This document shows, piece after piece, positions 1 to 7,663 of a stretch of 64,000 bases of DNA. The translations under genes and the position numbers were made by a program. Location: positions 1,240,001 through 1,304,000 of the forward strand of contig NZ_CP036292.1 in NCBI RefSeq assembly GCF_007751715.1. The letters run 5' to 3'. The DNA is from Rosistilla oblonga. Its GTDB lineage: Bacteria > Planctomycetota > Planctomycetia > Pirellulales > Pirellulaceae. Each line of letters opens with the position of its first letter. Within the stretch, counting starts at the first letter, position 1. The notes under the pieces were generated by a model. That model did no database searches. It was not told where the DNA came from and saw only the letters and a program-made list of their open reading frames with translations.

Positions 1-927
1 TGGGGACAGGCCGACCTGCAACAAATAGCTGATGCGCGAAGTTATATCGAAAGCATCAACGATCGAGCGGAAGCCATCACGAGATATGACGCCGCAGCGC
101 GGCGCGAGACAATGATGCTGTTTCCCGATGGTCGCTTGTTAGAAGAGAGGTCTGTCGAGCGAGTGATGTTTGATGCGGAGGGGAATCGTTATTTGTGGAT
201 TGCGAGAAAAAGTCAGAACTTAAAGCGGGCCTATGAGGCGAAGGACCCGGCAGCCGACGTGCCGCTGACGACGCAATACCTGGCGATCTTGTATGTGAAT
301 GGGCAGCGGTACGAGTTGGACGGTGGCAAAGTGAGCAGGAGGATGCGGAAATCGGATCAATCGTCCTCGTTCCCCGGAGAAGGCAATGTTGACTTTCGCA
401 AGTTGGGGATCGGCGGATCGGTCTCGGAGAATGAAATCTTGCTAAAGTTGCTCGCCTCGGCGAATTCGGCAGACGTGATCGCCAAGGGGGATCAGGTTGA
501 GGTGCAATTGGCAACGCCCGAAGTTACTCCCTATTCGGACAAACCATTCACTGAATTGCAGTGGCGTTTTGATGCCGAAACGACAACGGTTCGTTCGTTC
601 CAGCGGATTTACCATGCCTTCTGGCGTGACAAGTTGTATCCATCGATTCAGGCGCGGGCTCGGTTTCAGTGGCAACGGATCGACGAACACGACGTTCCCA
701 GAACGGTCCTTGTCGAAAATCGCATTTATCCAACGCCTGGCCCAGGTAATTTGACCGGTGAGGTGGAGCCAAGCTATGCGCCGACCACGATCGATTGCCA
801 CTGGTTTTCGCTGAACCAGCCGCTTCCCGACCAACCTTTTTCGGTCGACTTCCTCTCCGACGAGAAAAAACTCCAATCGTTTGTCGATCCTGAGCTCAAC
901 GGTGCGATCCGTTTGGTGGATCGATAG
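1..927 (+). CDS. Unrecognised protein, C-terminal part (5' end outside window)
   Basis: The reading frame is open from the first base and ends with TAG, so about 308 residues of a longer protein are visible. An internal ATG pair at 112/115 has no clear ribosome binding site, and the in-frame sequence before it (an Ala/Arg/Glu-rich helix) reads as normal coding sequence. The visible part is soluble, with alternating hydrophobic strands, repeated aromatic/Pro turns and no membrane segment. It resembles the beta-rich hypothetical proteins with which planctomycetes measure or sort outer-layer material, but I do not recognise a family. Function unknown. Confidence 0.75.
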   Translation, partial: WGQADLQQIADARSYIESINDRAEAITRYDAAARRETMMLFPDGRLLEERSVERVMFDAEGNRYLWIARKSQNLKRAYEAKDPAADVPLTTQYLAILYVNGQRYELDGGKVSRRMRKSDQSSSFPGEGNVDFRKLGIGGSVSENEILLKLLASANSADVIAKGDQVEVQLATPEVTPYSDKPFTELQWRFDAETTTVRSFQRIYHAFWRDKLYPSIQARARFQWQRIDEHDVPRTVLVENRIYPTPGPGNLTGEVEPSYAPTTIDCHWFSLNQPLPDQPFSVDFLSDEKKLQSFVDPELNGAIRLVDR

Positions 928-994
928 CGATACGGTCACTATAGTTGCTTGGCGTCTGCAACACGTTACACCGCGGTGCACAATGAAAACGCAA

Positions 995-1029
995 CACGCG
1001 AGGCCAAGCAATTTGCTGGGCCTCGCGTG
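995..1029 (-). terminator. Probable rho-independent terminator of the porin gene
   Basis: A perfect 11-bp inverted repeat (995-1005 with 1019-1029) extends by four more pairs after one mismatch. On the minus strand it is followed by TTGCGTTTTC. It lies about 70 bases past the porin stop. A second 9-bp stem with a 4-base loop (1059-1080) lies closer to the stop but has no T-run. Confidence 0.5.
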
Positions 1030-1099
1030 GACGCATTATTGGCGTTGGCGTTGGCGATGCTGCCGCAGTGCTGCGGCAGCGGCGCTCTTTGGTTCGACT

Positions 1100-2365
1100 C
1101 TACAGCCGAATGTTCATCCTTGCACCGAGGATCGATGTCGGGTCCTCGAAGGTCGGAGTGTCGGAGGCCGAGCCGATCAGTTGGTAGTCGAACGTCAGGT
1201 CCATGAACGAACAGATGTTGAAGTTGTAGTACAGTTCGAGTCCTTGGCCGTCGCGGAGCGCCCCGGTTTCGTCCTTGATATCTTTTAGAAGTGCTTCGTC
1301 TTTGGTCGCGTCCAAGTAGTAATAGCCAGCGCCAAAGGAATCGTTGCGGCGGCTGCGCGAGAGCATGTTGTGACCGCCGATACCAGCGCTCAAGAACAGA
1401 CGCAGTGGGTTCACCGATTGGTCTCCAACACCGACGCGTCCGAACAGACCAAATCCGCGTCCTTGGCGGTCGCTGTAAAGGTACTGGTCGAAGTTATATA
1501 GGAAGGCGTACGTGCCCTCTTGCTTGTTGGTCAGATCGATCGTGACATCCTCCCCCGATCCAGAGAGGCTTGCACGTGGGTCGGGGACCAGTTCGCTGAA
1601 GTACTGAGTCGAATAGAGCGCGGTGAACGATTGGTGGCCAAGTTTTCCAAAGAAGTTGGTTGGCACGCGAAGACCCGCGGTCAGCAGTACGCCATTGTTA
1701 AACAGTTCATCAAAACCGCTGGTTCGCGTCGTGTCGGTTGGATTCATGATCGTGAACACGAACAGTGGCTCGTAATCGTGCAAGATCGCAAACCCGGCTC
1801 CCAGACTGGAGTAAGGTGAGGCGACGATCGCGGCTGGGTTGGTGACCAACGCGAGGTTCGAAAATTGAGAGATGCCGCGGCCATGGGCGAAGTCGTTGCG
1901 ATCGCCATCGAGCGTATCGAACTTACCCATAAAGAGAGCAAAGTTCTCCGACAGCGCCTGGGTCACGACGAGATTCGTGATGTAGAGGTTCTCGGTCTCC
2001 GCGGGCAGATGACTGGCGATCGTCGGCGGCATGACCGACCCGGTGTTAGCCGGATTGAGTTGTTCGCCAAAGCGATGCTCGGCGCGCAACCGAAAAAACA
2101 GCCCATCTTGCAGACCAAACTTGCTGGCGTCGACGTTCAACAGATAGTCGCCGTGACCGCTGTAGCGAAGCGAGTCGGGCAGGCTGTCGTTGCCGCCGCC
2201 GACCACGCCGAAACCAAATTGAGTCACATTGCCGGTGAAGCTGTAGCCGTTCTCCTGCATCGCCTCATAGGTTTCTGCCAATTCGCCAGCTTGGGCCGTC
2301 GATGTCACAAGAAGACATGCCAGACATGCCTTCCAAGTGATCCTAAGCGTTAAACAATGATTCAT
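1100..2365 (-). CDS. OprB-like carbohydrate-selective porin
   Basis: An outer-membrane beta-barrel protein of 421 residues. The start is the ATG at 2365, preceded by GGAAGGG at good spacing and followed directly by a signal peptide (hydrophobic stretch around residues 10-24, cleavage after AQA); an in-frame GTG six codons upstream is less likely. The mature protein is a series of short amphipathic strands rich in Gly/Phe/Tyr with turns such as GRGISQF and PYSSLGAG, and ends in a strand finishing RL, as expected for a barrel protein. This matches the OprB/carbohydrate porin family, which lets sugars pass the outer membrane. It is monocistronic, with its own hairpin downstream. Substrate cannot be read from sequence. 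Confidence 0.75.
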   Translation of the reverse strand: MNHCLTLRITWKACLACLLVTSTAQAGELAETYEAMQENGYSFTGNVTQFGFGVVGGGNDSLPDSLRYSGHGDYLLNVDASKFGLQDGLFFRLRAEHRFGEQLNPANTGSVMPPTIASHLPAETENLYITNLVVTQALSENFALFMGKFDTLDGDRNDFAHGRGISQFSNLALVTNPAAIVASPYSSLGAGFAILHDYEPLFVFTIMNPTDTTRTSGFDELFNNGVLLTAGLRVPTNFFGKLGHQSFTALYSTQYFSELVPDPRASLSGSGEDVTIDLTNKQEGTYAFLYNFDQYLYSDRQGRGFGLFGRVGVGDQSVNPLRLFLSAGIGGHNMLSRSRRNDSFGAGYYYLDATKDEALLKDIKDETGALRDGQGLELYYNFNICSFMDLTFDYQLIGSASDTPTFEDPTSILGARMNIRL

Positions 2366-2611
2366 CAGATTCCCTTCCGCCACTCGTGTGCTGGAACCAC
2401 ATTGCCTCGCTGTTGGAGGCAGCCCCTTGGGTTCCCATTAGAAATCCTATCGGTGCCGGTATGCTATCTCTCCATAGAGTTCCGGCGGGGCAACCCTTAG
2501 TCGCGGGGGCAGCACCGATACAATCGACACAGGCGGCGCAGCCTGAACGGTGTTGTGATGTTCTGGTCTTAGGGGGGGCGTGGCGGCGACCGTGGAATCG
2601 AAAACTCCCGA

Positions 2612-4009
2612 CTACAGCGTCTTAAGATATTCCAACACCGCCGTCCGCTCGGTTTCGGAAAGCTTGCTGGGGTAGTCGTGGCCTGCGGCACTTTTACCCA
2701 CCTGCTGCGTATCAAAATAGGTCCGGCGGATCGCCCAGTCGGTCTGCGTCAGCGGGACTCGATCGACCTGTTCGATCTGCAAACCGACGCGCTGTGCGTC
2801 GATCTCTGTTGCCGTTCGCCGCCAGATCTTGGGCCGTTGCTCGGGATGCAGCAGATGCCACAGCGTCGGAACGCTTCCGTTGTGCAGGTAGGGAGCACTC
2901 GCCCAGATGCCGTCAAGCGGCGGCGCGACGTAGCCGTTGGATTCCGCGTGCGAACCATCGCTGCCGTAATCGCTGAACCAGCTCTCGACGTACTTTTCTT
3001 TGGCTATCGTTGGCAAGGCGAGCAGCCGAATCGGATCGGTGCCAATGTCCTTCAGGGCAATCCGGCGGTTCGGGTATTCGCCCCCGTCGCCGTACGTTCC
3101 GTGGCAGTCGGCGCAGGTTTGATTAAAGACCACTCTCCCCTGCTCTGCCAACGCTGCGTCGATCGGGCCTTGGTACTTCGGCGGACGCATGCTTTGCAGG
3201 TAGGTGAGTACATCCTTGAAATCCGATTCCCATTCCCTGAACCGCTCCGGCCCATTCCCTCGGCTCAGCATGAACTGCATCAGCCCACGATGACTCAGCC
3301 GCGCAAAGCCATCGATATAGATGAACTCCTTCTTGTGAAGATTCCACCACGGCGGAGCGTCGAGATCGTGGTGCAACATCGGCGGCGGTTGGCGATCCAT
3401 CACGAGGTTCAAATCTTTATCGCGGTAGTTCATCAGGGCGACGCCAAAGATGACGGCGTTGCTGGTCCCGTGCGTGGTCCCCAGCGGCAGCACCGCCGAT
3501 CCCAGCTCCATCCGCGTCAGTCGTTTGCCGCTGCGAAACTTCACCTTCCGCATCTCTTCGCTGAGCGTCTGTAAGCCAAACGCGTTATTGGGGGCTCCTG
3601 GGTGAACCTGGCCATAAACCGTTCCGCCGTGACACGAGAAGCAATTCATCGTCCAGTTGCCCGCATCGTCGACGACGTATTGCAGCGGTCGACCGCTATC
3701 GTCGTTGGGACGCTTGGTCAGCCCATAGCGTTCAAACGCCATCTGCCGCCGTTGCTCGACAGTCGCGTCGGCAGCTTGGGCTCGCAGCTCTTTAGGCCAG
3801 ACCTCCCAAATCGCATCGAAATCGGACTGATGGAAATCGGGAGACAGGTAAACTTTTTCCGTCAGGAATCGGTACCCACGCTCCGCCGCGGCGATTTCCA
3901 AAGTTGCATCGTTCGGCGCAGCTGCGGCGGCGCGAGTCGTTGGATCGTCGGCACGCGCAGCTGTCATCGAGACGGCGACAATCAAGATGAAAAACAGTTT
4001 GACTTGCAT
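2612..4009 (-). CDS. Secreted di-heme cytochrome c, RoxA/peroxidase-like
   Basis: A periplasmic c-type cytochrome of 465 residues. The start is the ATG at 4009, with AAGG upstream and a signal peptide (residues 1-20, cleaved after ARA) immediately after it; the frame extends 14 codons further upstream without a better start. Two heme sites are visible: CFSCH at 123-127 and CADCH at 299-303. The C-terminal half has APYLHNGSVPTL, a signature shared by di-heme peroxidases (MauG/CcpA) and the rubber-oxygenase RoxA group. Length fits the RoxA-like group better than the shorter peroxidases. Its partner and substrate are unknown. It stands alone, transcribed in the same direction as the porin but 246 bases upstream of it. 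Confidence 0.8.
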   Translation of the reverse strand: MQVKLFFILIVAVSMTAARADDPTTRAAAAAPNDATLEIAAAERGYRFLTEKVYLSPDFHQSDFDAIWEVWPKELRAQAADATVEQRRQMAFERYGLTKRPNDDSGRPLQYVVDDAGNWTMNCFSCHGGTVYGQVHPGAPNNAFGLQTLSEEMRKVKFRSGKRLTRMELGSAVLPLGTTHGTSNAVIFGVALMNYRDKDLNLVMDRQPPPMLHHDLDAPPWWNLHKKEFIYIDGFARLSHRGLMQFMLSRGNGPERFREWESDFKDVLTYLQSMRPPKYQGPIDAALAEQGRVVFNQTCADCHGTYGDGGEYPNRRIALKDIGTDPIRLLALPTIAKEKYVESWFSDYGSDGSHAESNGYVAPPLDGIWASAPYLHNGSVPTLWHLLHPEQRPKIWRRTATEIDAQRVGLQIEQVDRVPLTQTDWAIRRTYFDTQQVGKSAAGHDYPSKLSETERTAVLEYLKTL

Positions 4010-4472
4010 TGCTGACCTTGGAGGAAGTTCAAGCGGTGAAGCTGACGGCACGCGATGATGAGCGTCGTGTGCCTGTCGATTATACGCGATCGGCGGAGGC
4101 GTGAAATCAAATAGCCATCGCGATTCGTCGGCACGCGAGATAGCAAACCATCCGCCACAGGTTGCTTCCCGCCGGTCTCGGCTGATTTCATGAGCAAAGC
4201 GATACTATTGGCTTTGCCGTCCCTGCATTGATTGCCTCCGCCTTGTTCGCAATTGTTTTGCTGGGCCCGACTGACTGTGAGCGGTATCTGCCCGCGACGC
4301 CCGCGTTGTAATCGGCGGGCTGACTTGGCGGAATCGTGTCATTGCTAACGGGAGCACTGGGGAAACCACGTCTATAACGCCACGCGTCTCGAAGCATTTC
4401 GATCCTCTTGCAGGCTGCGAGACGCATGTTCTCGTAGACAACTGATACAATGAGTACGTTGTTGGACGTGAC
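4010..4472. other. Gene-free spacer with one inverted repeat
   Basis: No convincing reading frame on either strand. The only structure seen is an inverted repeat, GCGTCTCG at 4384-4391 and CGAGACGC at 4418-4425, extended by three pairs after a mismatch. It lies about 50 bases before the small toxin-like gene, where it could be an operator or an mRNA hairpin. A TACAAT hexamer follows at 4446-4451, with no good -35 box. Confidence 0.35.
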
Positions 4473-4700
4473 ATGGCGCACCCGAACAAGCACATCCGCG
4501 AAGCACTCGAATACGGGAAATTACATGGGTGGCGATTTGAGAAAGCTGGCGGTCGGGCGCACATTTTTGGAACGATTTATTGTCGCCATGGGCACAGCGA
4601 TTGACTGATCTTTATCCATAGCACTCCCCGCAATCCCGAAGACCACGCTCGTCGAATTCGACGCAAGGTTGATCGATGCCCGAACCCTATTGGAGCTTGA
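4473..4700 (+). pseudogene. HicA-like small basic protein gene interrupted by an in-frame TGA
   Basis: Reading from the ATG at 4473 gives MAHPNKHIREALEYGKLHGW and so on. Codon 44 (4602-4604) is TGA, and the same frame continues without interruption through HSTPRNPEDHARRIRRKVDR to a TGA at 4698-4700. The complete 75-codon frame matches, from memory, a widespread family of 75-80 residue proteins that begin with NKHIRxAxEYAxxxGW and end with STPRNPENHARxIRRxxDRC; they resemble HicA-type RNA-binding toxins. In that family a cysteine sits where the TGA falls. A single base change of a TGC/TGT codon explains it, so I call a recent nonsense mutation. Selenocysteine or readthrough is possible but unsupported. 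The gene is followed at once by its usual partner. Confidence 0.6.
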
Positions 4701-4704
4701 GTTG

Positions 4705-4950
4705 ATGCAGGTATATGCATTCACCGTTCAAACGAATCGTAATTCAGATCCATCGATCGTCGATTCGATCTATTCCGTGTGCGACGATGCAACTGCGTTG
4801 GTGGAAGATGGCAAGTTAGCGATCGCGTTCGATCGTCGGGCTGATTCGCTCGAACAGGCGATTCGCGAAGCTGTCGATGCGCTCCGAAGTTTGTCAGTCG
4901 ATGTGACGTCGGTCACGCTGGATGTTGAATCTTTGGCGGTTCTCAATTGA
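4705..4950 (+). CDS. Small acidic partner protein (antitoxin-like) of the HicA-like gene
   Basis: 81 residues from the ATG at 4705, chosen because GGAG lies 9 bases upstream and because relatives start with MxxYxFTV; the frame is open for 12 more codons upstream. The visible pattern is an N-terminal beta strand (MQVYAFTVQT), a CDDAT motif, a strand containing IAFDRRADSLEQAI, then a helix and a final strand. This is the pattern of the small acidic protein usually encoded just behind the HicA-like family. It overlaps none of its neighbour, being 4 bases from the stop of 4473-4700. I infer an antitoxin or accessory role; no function is established to my knowledge. It is intact although the first gene carries a stop. 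Confidence 0.6.
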   Translation: MQVYAFTVQTNRNSDPSIVDSIYSVCDDATALVEDGKLAIAFDRRADSLEQAIREAVDALRSLSVDVTSVTLDVESLAVLN

Positions 4951-5099
4951 TGTCGCATAGCCCGAGGAACGCCGCGAAGTTGCGTCGCAACCAGCCGTTT
5001 CTATGGATGCAGCTTTGATCGTCCAACGTCCGTAGAAACTTCTCGCGTGGGCAATTTGTTAATTCTGTTACCGCTCGGACATCCTGTTTTGCAGTTTCG

Positions 5100-5654
5100 T
5101 TATTCTCGCATTGCTTCGCGGAGAGCTTTGAGTCCGCGGTGTAGGAGGCCGGCGACGGCGCCGGTGGAACGATCCAAGAGGCCGGCGACTTCTGAAAGTT
5201 TCTTTCCTTCCAAGTAGTGCATGCGAACCGCTTCACGCTGTGTTTCGGGGAGCGTTTCCAGAGCGGCGGCCAGTTGCACCACGCGTTCGTTGGTGGCGAT
5301 GTTTTGACTTGGTGTGGGATCGCTGCCCGCTAGCAGCTTTTCCAGGCAGAGCGACGATTGGCCGAGCCGATCTTCCAGCGAACGCTCGCGGTCGATGTTC
5401 CGCTTGTCGCGATGCAGATCGCGATCGACGTGGATTAGGTTGCGGGCAAGGATCTGCCGCAACCAGGCTCGCAGTTCGACATCGGTAGTGCCGCGAAAGT
5501 CGTCGATCGCTTGGTAGGCTTGGATCATCGATTGCTGCACGATGTCCGAAACGCCAACCTTGGCCCGGTAACGGGGACTCAGCTGAGCTCGCGCCAACGC
5601 TGTCAGATAGGGCGCGTACTGCTGCAATCGATCGACGTCTTCGGATTCGTTCAT
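5100..5654 (-). CDS. ECF-like RNA polymerase sigma factor
   Basis: 184 residues. Region 2 lies at about 10-90, with QYAPYLTALARAQL, the -10 recognition segment VSDIVQQSMIQAYQAIDDF and the following WLRQILARN. Region 4 lies at about 128-180, with LPETQREAVRMHYLEG and an HTH around LSEVAGLLDRSTGAVAGLLHRG. This is the short planctomycete type of sigma-70/ECF factor that directs RNA polymerase to alternative promoters. Its ATG follows the TAG stop of bioA directly (TAGATG), so it is most likely translated from the bioA message. No anti-sigma gene is adjacent. Target promoters are unknown. Confidence 0.85.
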   Translation of the reverse strand: MNESEDVDRLQQYAPYLTALARAQLSPRYRAKVGVSDIVQQSMIQAYQAIDDFRGTTDVELRAWLRQILARNLIHVDRDLHRDKRNIDRERSLEDRLGQSSLCLEKLLAGSDPTPSQNIATNERVVQLAAALETLPETQREAVRMHYLEGKKLSEVAGLLDRSTGAVAGLLHRGLKALREAMRE

Positions 5655-7022
5655 CTATTCGCCTGGGAATTCTTGGCTGATTCCATATCGCACCGCTTCG
5701 ACAAGCGTTTCAATCTCATCGGCTTGAATGCTCAGCGGCGGCATCAATACGATAACATCTCCCAGCGGCCGAATCCAAACTCCGCGATCCAACGCGTGCC
5801 GACAGACCCGGGCGCCGCGCGTCTGCCCAGCTGGAAACGGCTGCTTCGAAGCTTTTTCTTCGACCAGTTCGATTCCGACCATCAATCCGCGTTGGCGAAT
5901 GTTGCCGACGTGGCGATGGGACGCCAGCGGTTGCAGGCAACGCTGCAAATGATCGATCTTGGCGGGCAGGTTTTCCAGTACCTGCTCCTCTTCAAAGACG
6001 TCCAGCGACGCCAACCCTGCCGCAGCCGCCATCGGATTCCCGGAATACGTGTGTCCATGGAAGAACTGTTTGTTCTGATCCAGGTCGCCTAGGAATGCGT
6101 TCCAGACAGCGTCGCTGGCCAGCGTGGCAGCCATCGGCAGGTAGCCGCCGGTGAGTCCTTTGGCGATACACATCAGATCGGGCGAGACCTGTTCGTGCTG
6201 GCAGGCGAACATTTTTCCGGTGCGGCCAAACCCGGTCGCTACTTCGTCGCAGATCAGCAGGATGTCGAGTTCGCGAGTCAGGTCGCGGACGCGGCGGAGG
6301 AACCCCTCGGGATGCATGATCATTCCGGCGGCGCCTTGGACCAGCGGTTCCATCACGACGGCGGCGATCTGTTGATGCTGCCCGGTCACGAGCTCGCGAA
6401 AGGTTTCAAAATAGTGATCGCAAGCCGTTTCGGGCGTCACGTTTTCGGGCAACCGATAGGTGTCCGGACAGGGGCCGCGCAAGACGTCGAACAACAGCGG
6501 ACCGAACAGCGAATGAAAGTGTTCGACGCCGCCGAGGCTGACGCCGCCGGTCGTATCGCCGTGGTAAGCTGCCCCCATGGCGACGTATTTCGTTTTTTGT
6601 GGCTGCGGATTTTCTCGCTGCTGCCAATATTGAAACGCCATCTTCAGGGCGGCTTCGACCGACGACGAACCGTCGGAACTATAGAAGACGTGGTTCAGCC
6701 CTTCGGGAGTGACGTCGACCAATCGGCCGGTGAGTTCGACGGCGGTGCGGCCGATCATGCCCAGGGAAGTGACGTGGGCGATCTTGCCCAATTGGTCGCG
6801 GATCGCCGCGTTGATCGTGGGGTGATTGTGGCCGTGCAAGTTGCACCACAGACTGCTGGCGCCGTCCAGCAAGCGGCGACCTTCGATATCGAACAGCCAG
6901 TTTCCCTCACCTCGCTCGATCACCAGCGGCTCATAGTGAGCCATTTGGGTAAAGCCGTGCCAGACGGCGGTGCGATCGATGTGGGCGATATCCGCATTGG
7001 AATAGGTGGTTTTTGTAGTCAT
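5655..7022 (-). CDS. bioA: Adenosylmethionine-8-amino-7-oxononanoate aminotransferase
   Basis: A class-III PLP aminotransferase of 455 residues, the usual BioA length. It transfers the amino group of S-adenosylmethionine to 7-keto-8-aminopelargonate, forming 7,8-diaminopelargonate in biotin synthesis. Visible features: the substrate loop SSLWCNLHGHNHP, YSSDGSSSVEAALKMAFQYW, AYHGDTTGG, the PLP-binding ICDEVATGFGRTG, the Schiff-base lysine in CIAKGLTGGYLPM, and HGHTYSGNPMA. The combination of SSLWC and Tyr in the substrate region separates it from GabT and ArgD. No other bio gene is in the window; it is followed with no gap by a sigma factor gene, which is unusual for biotin genes. Confidence 0.9.
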   Translation of the reverse strand: MTTKTTYSNADIAHIDRTAVWHGFTQMAHYEPLVIERGEGNWLFDIEGRRLLDGASSLWCNLHGHNHPTINAAIRDQLGKIAHVTSLGMIGRTAVELTGRLVDVTPEGLNHVFYSSDGSSSVEAALKMAFQYWQQRENPQPQKTKYVAMGAAYHGDTTGGVSLGGVEHFHSLFGPLLFDVLRGPCPDTYRLPENVTPETACDHYFETFRELVTGQHQQIAAVVMEPLVQGAAGMIMHPEGFLRRVRDLTRELDILLICDEVATGFGRTGKMFACQHEQVSPDLMCIAKGLTGGYLPMAATLASDAVWNAFLGDLDQNKQFFHGHTYSGNPMAAAAGLASLDVFEEEQVLENLPAKIDHLQRCLQPLASHRHVGNIRQRGLMVGIELVEEKASKQPFPAGQTRGARVCRHALDRGVWIRPLGDVIVLMPPLSIQADEIETLVEAVRYGISQEFPGE

Positions 7023-7126
7023 GCCGGCTAGTTTGCCAGAATCGGCGGCGATACAGAAGCGTAGGCCCGATGTTTGCAGGCAACGGGTCGCACGCAGCCC
7101 GCAAATCGGATAAAAAGAGGCGGCTT

Positions 7127-7210
7127 GGCCGGGTGGCGGAATGGCAGACGCTGGGGACTTAAAATCCCTTGCCCGTTAAGGGCGTGCGGGTTCGAGTCCC
7201 GCTCCGGCTA
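7127..7210 (+). tRNA. tRNA-Leu (anticodon TAA)
   Basis: An 84-base class-II tRNA. The acceptor strands are GGCCGGG (7127-7133) and TCCGGCT (7203-7209) with discriminator A at 7210. The D arm carries GGAATGGCAGAC, the anticodon loop is CTTAAAA (anticodon TAA), a long variable arm is formed by GCCCGTTAAGGGC, and the T loop is TTCGAGT. The 3' CCA is not encoded. A strong terminator follows 25 bases downstream, so it appears to be a single-gene unit. Confidence 0.95.
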
Positions 7211-7234
7211 TTAAAATTGCGATCGACAACACAC

Positions 7235-7262
7235 AAACCCCGGTTCCTACCGGGGTTTTTTC
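7235..7262 (+). terminator. Rho-independent terminator of tRNA-Leu
   Basis: A 9-bp perfect stem, AAACCCCGG (7235-7243) with CCGGGGTTT (7250-7258), a 6-base loop and a T-run to 7261. Confidence 0.9.
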
Positions 7263-7663
7263 GTTTCCGCACGTTCCGGTGTCGTGAGACCCGGGAATGC
7301 TTGGGGGGGTGCCCTGGTGGTGCGTTTTGCGGTAGCCAGAAGGGCTTGGTTGTGGGGGCGCGGCGGCTGGGAGGGGGTGGATTGCGGTAGTATTTACCGC
7401 AAAAGCCATTCCGGAATCGCGGTTTGACTGGCAGACTTCCCATCGACTGGGTAGGGTTGAGCTGACGAGTTTCGCCAATGCTTTGGCGCAGTTCGCACTG
7501 CTAGCTCGCTCGCCTTGGCCGCTTTATCAGTTAACCACTTGGCCAGGGCGGGCGGACTAGCCGCGACGCTCTTTTCTCGTCTGTGGCTCATCTGCCAACC
7601 GGTTCGTTGGCTCTCTCTCGATGTCGCCGCATCGCTGCGGCGACGTTCGCTGAGCGGACGCTC
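7263..7663. other. Gene-free spacer
   Basis: No gene is supported here; small minus-strand frames that overlap the tRNA are chance frames. One 9-bp stem-loop (7623-7644, GTCGCCGCA/TGCGGCGAC) lies 20 bases past the stop of the large cytochrome gene on the minus strand, without a T-run; it may be a terminator-like structure for that gene. Confidence 0.4.

Noticed and set aside
5240-7031. Plus-strand frames opposite bioA and the sigma factor
   Set aside because: No family features; bioA and the sigma factor explain the region.
7159-7591. Overlapping minus-strand frames across and beyond the tRNA gene
   Set aside because: They run through the tRNA and its terminator, have low-complexity basic composition and match nothing.
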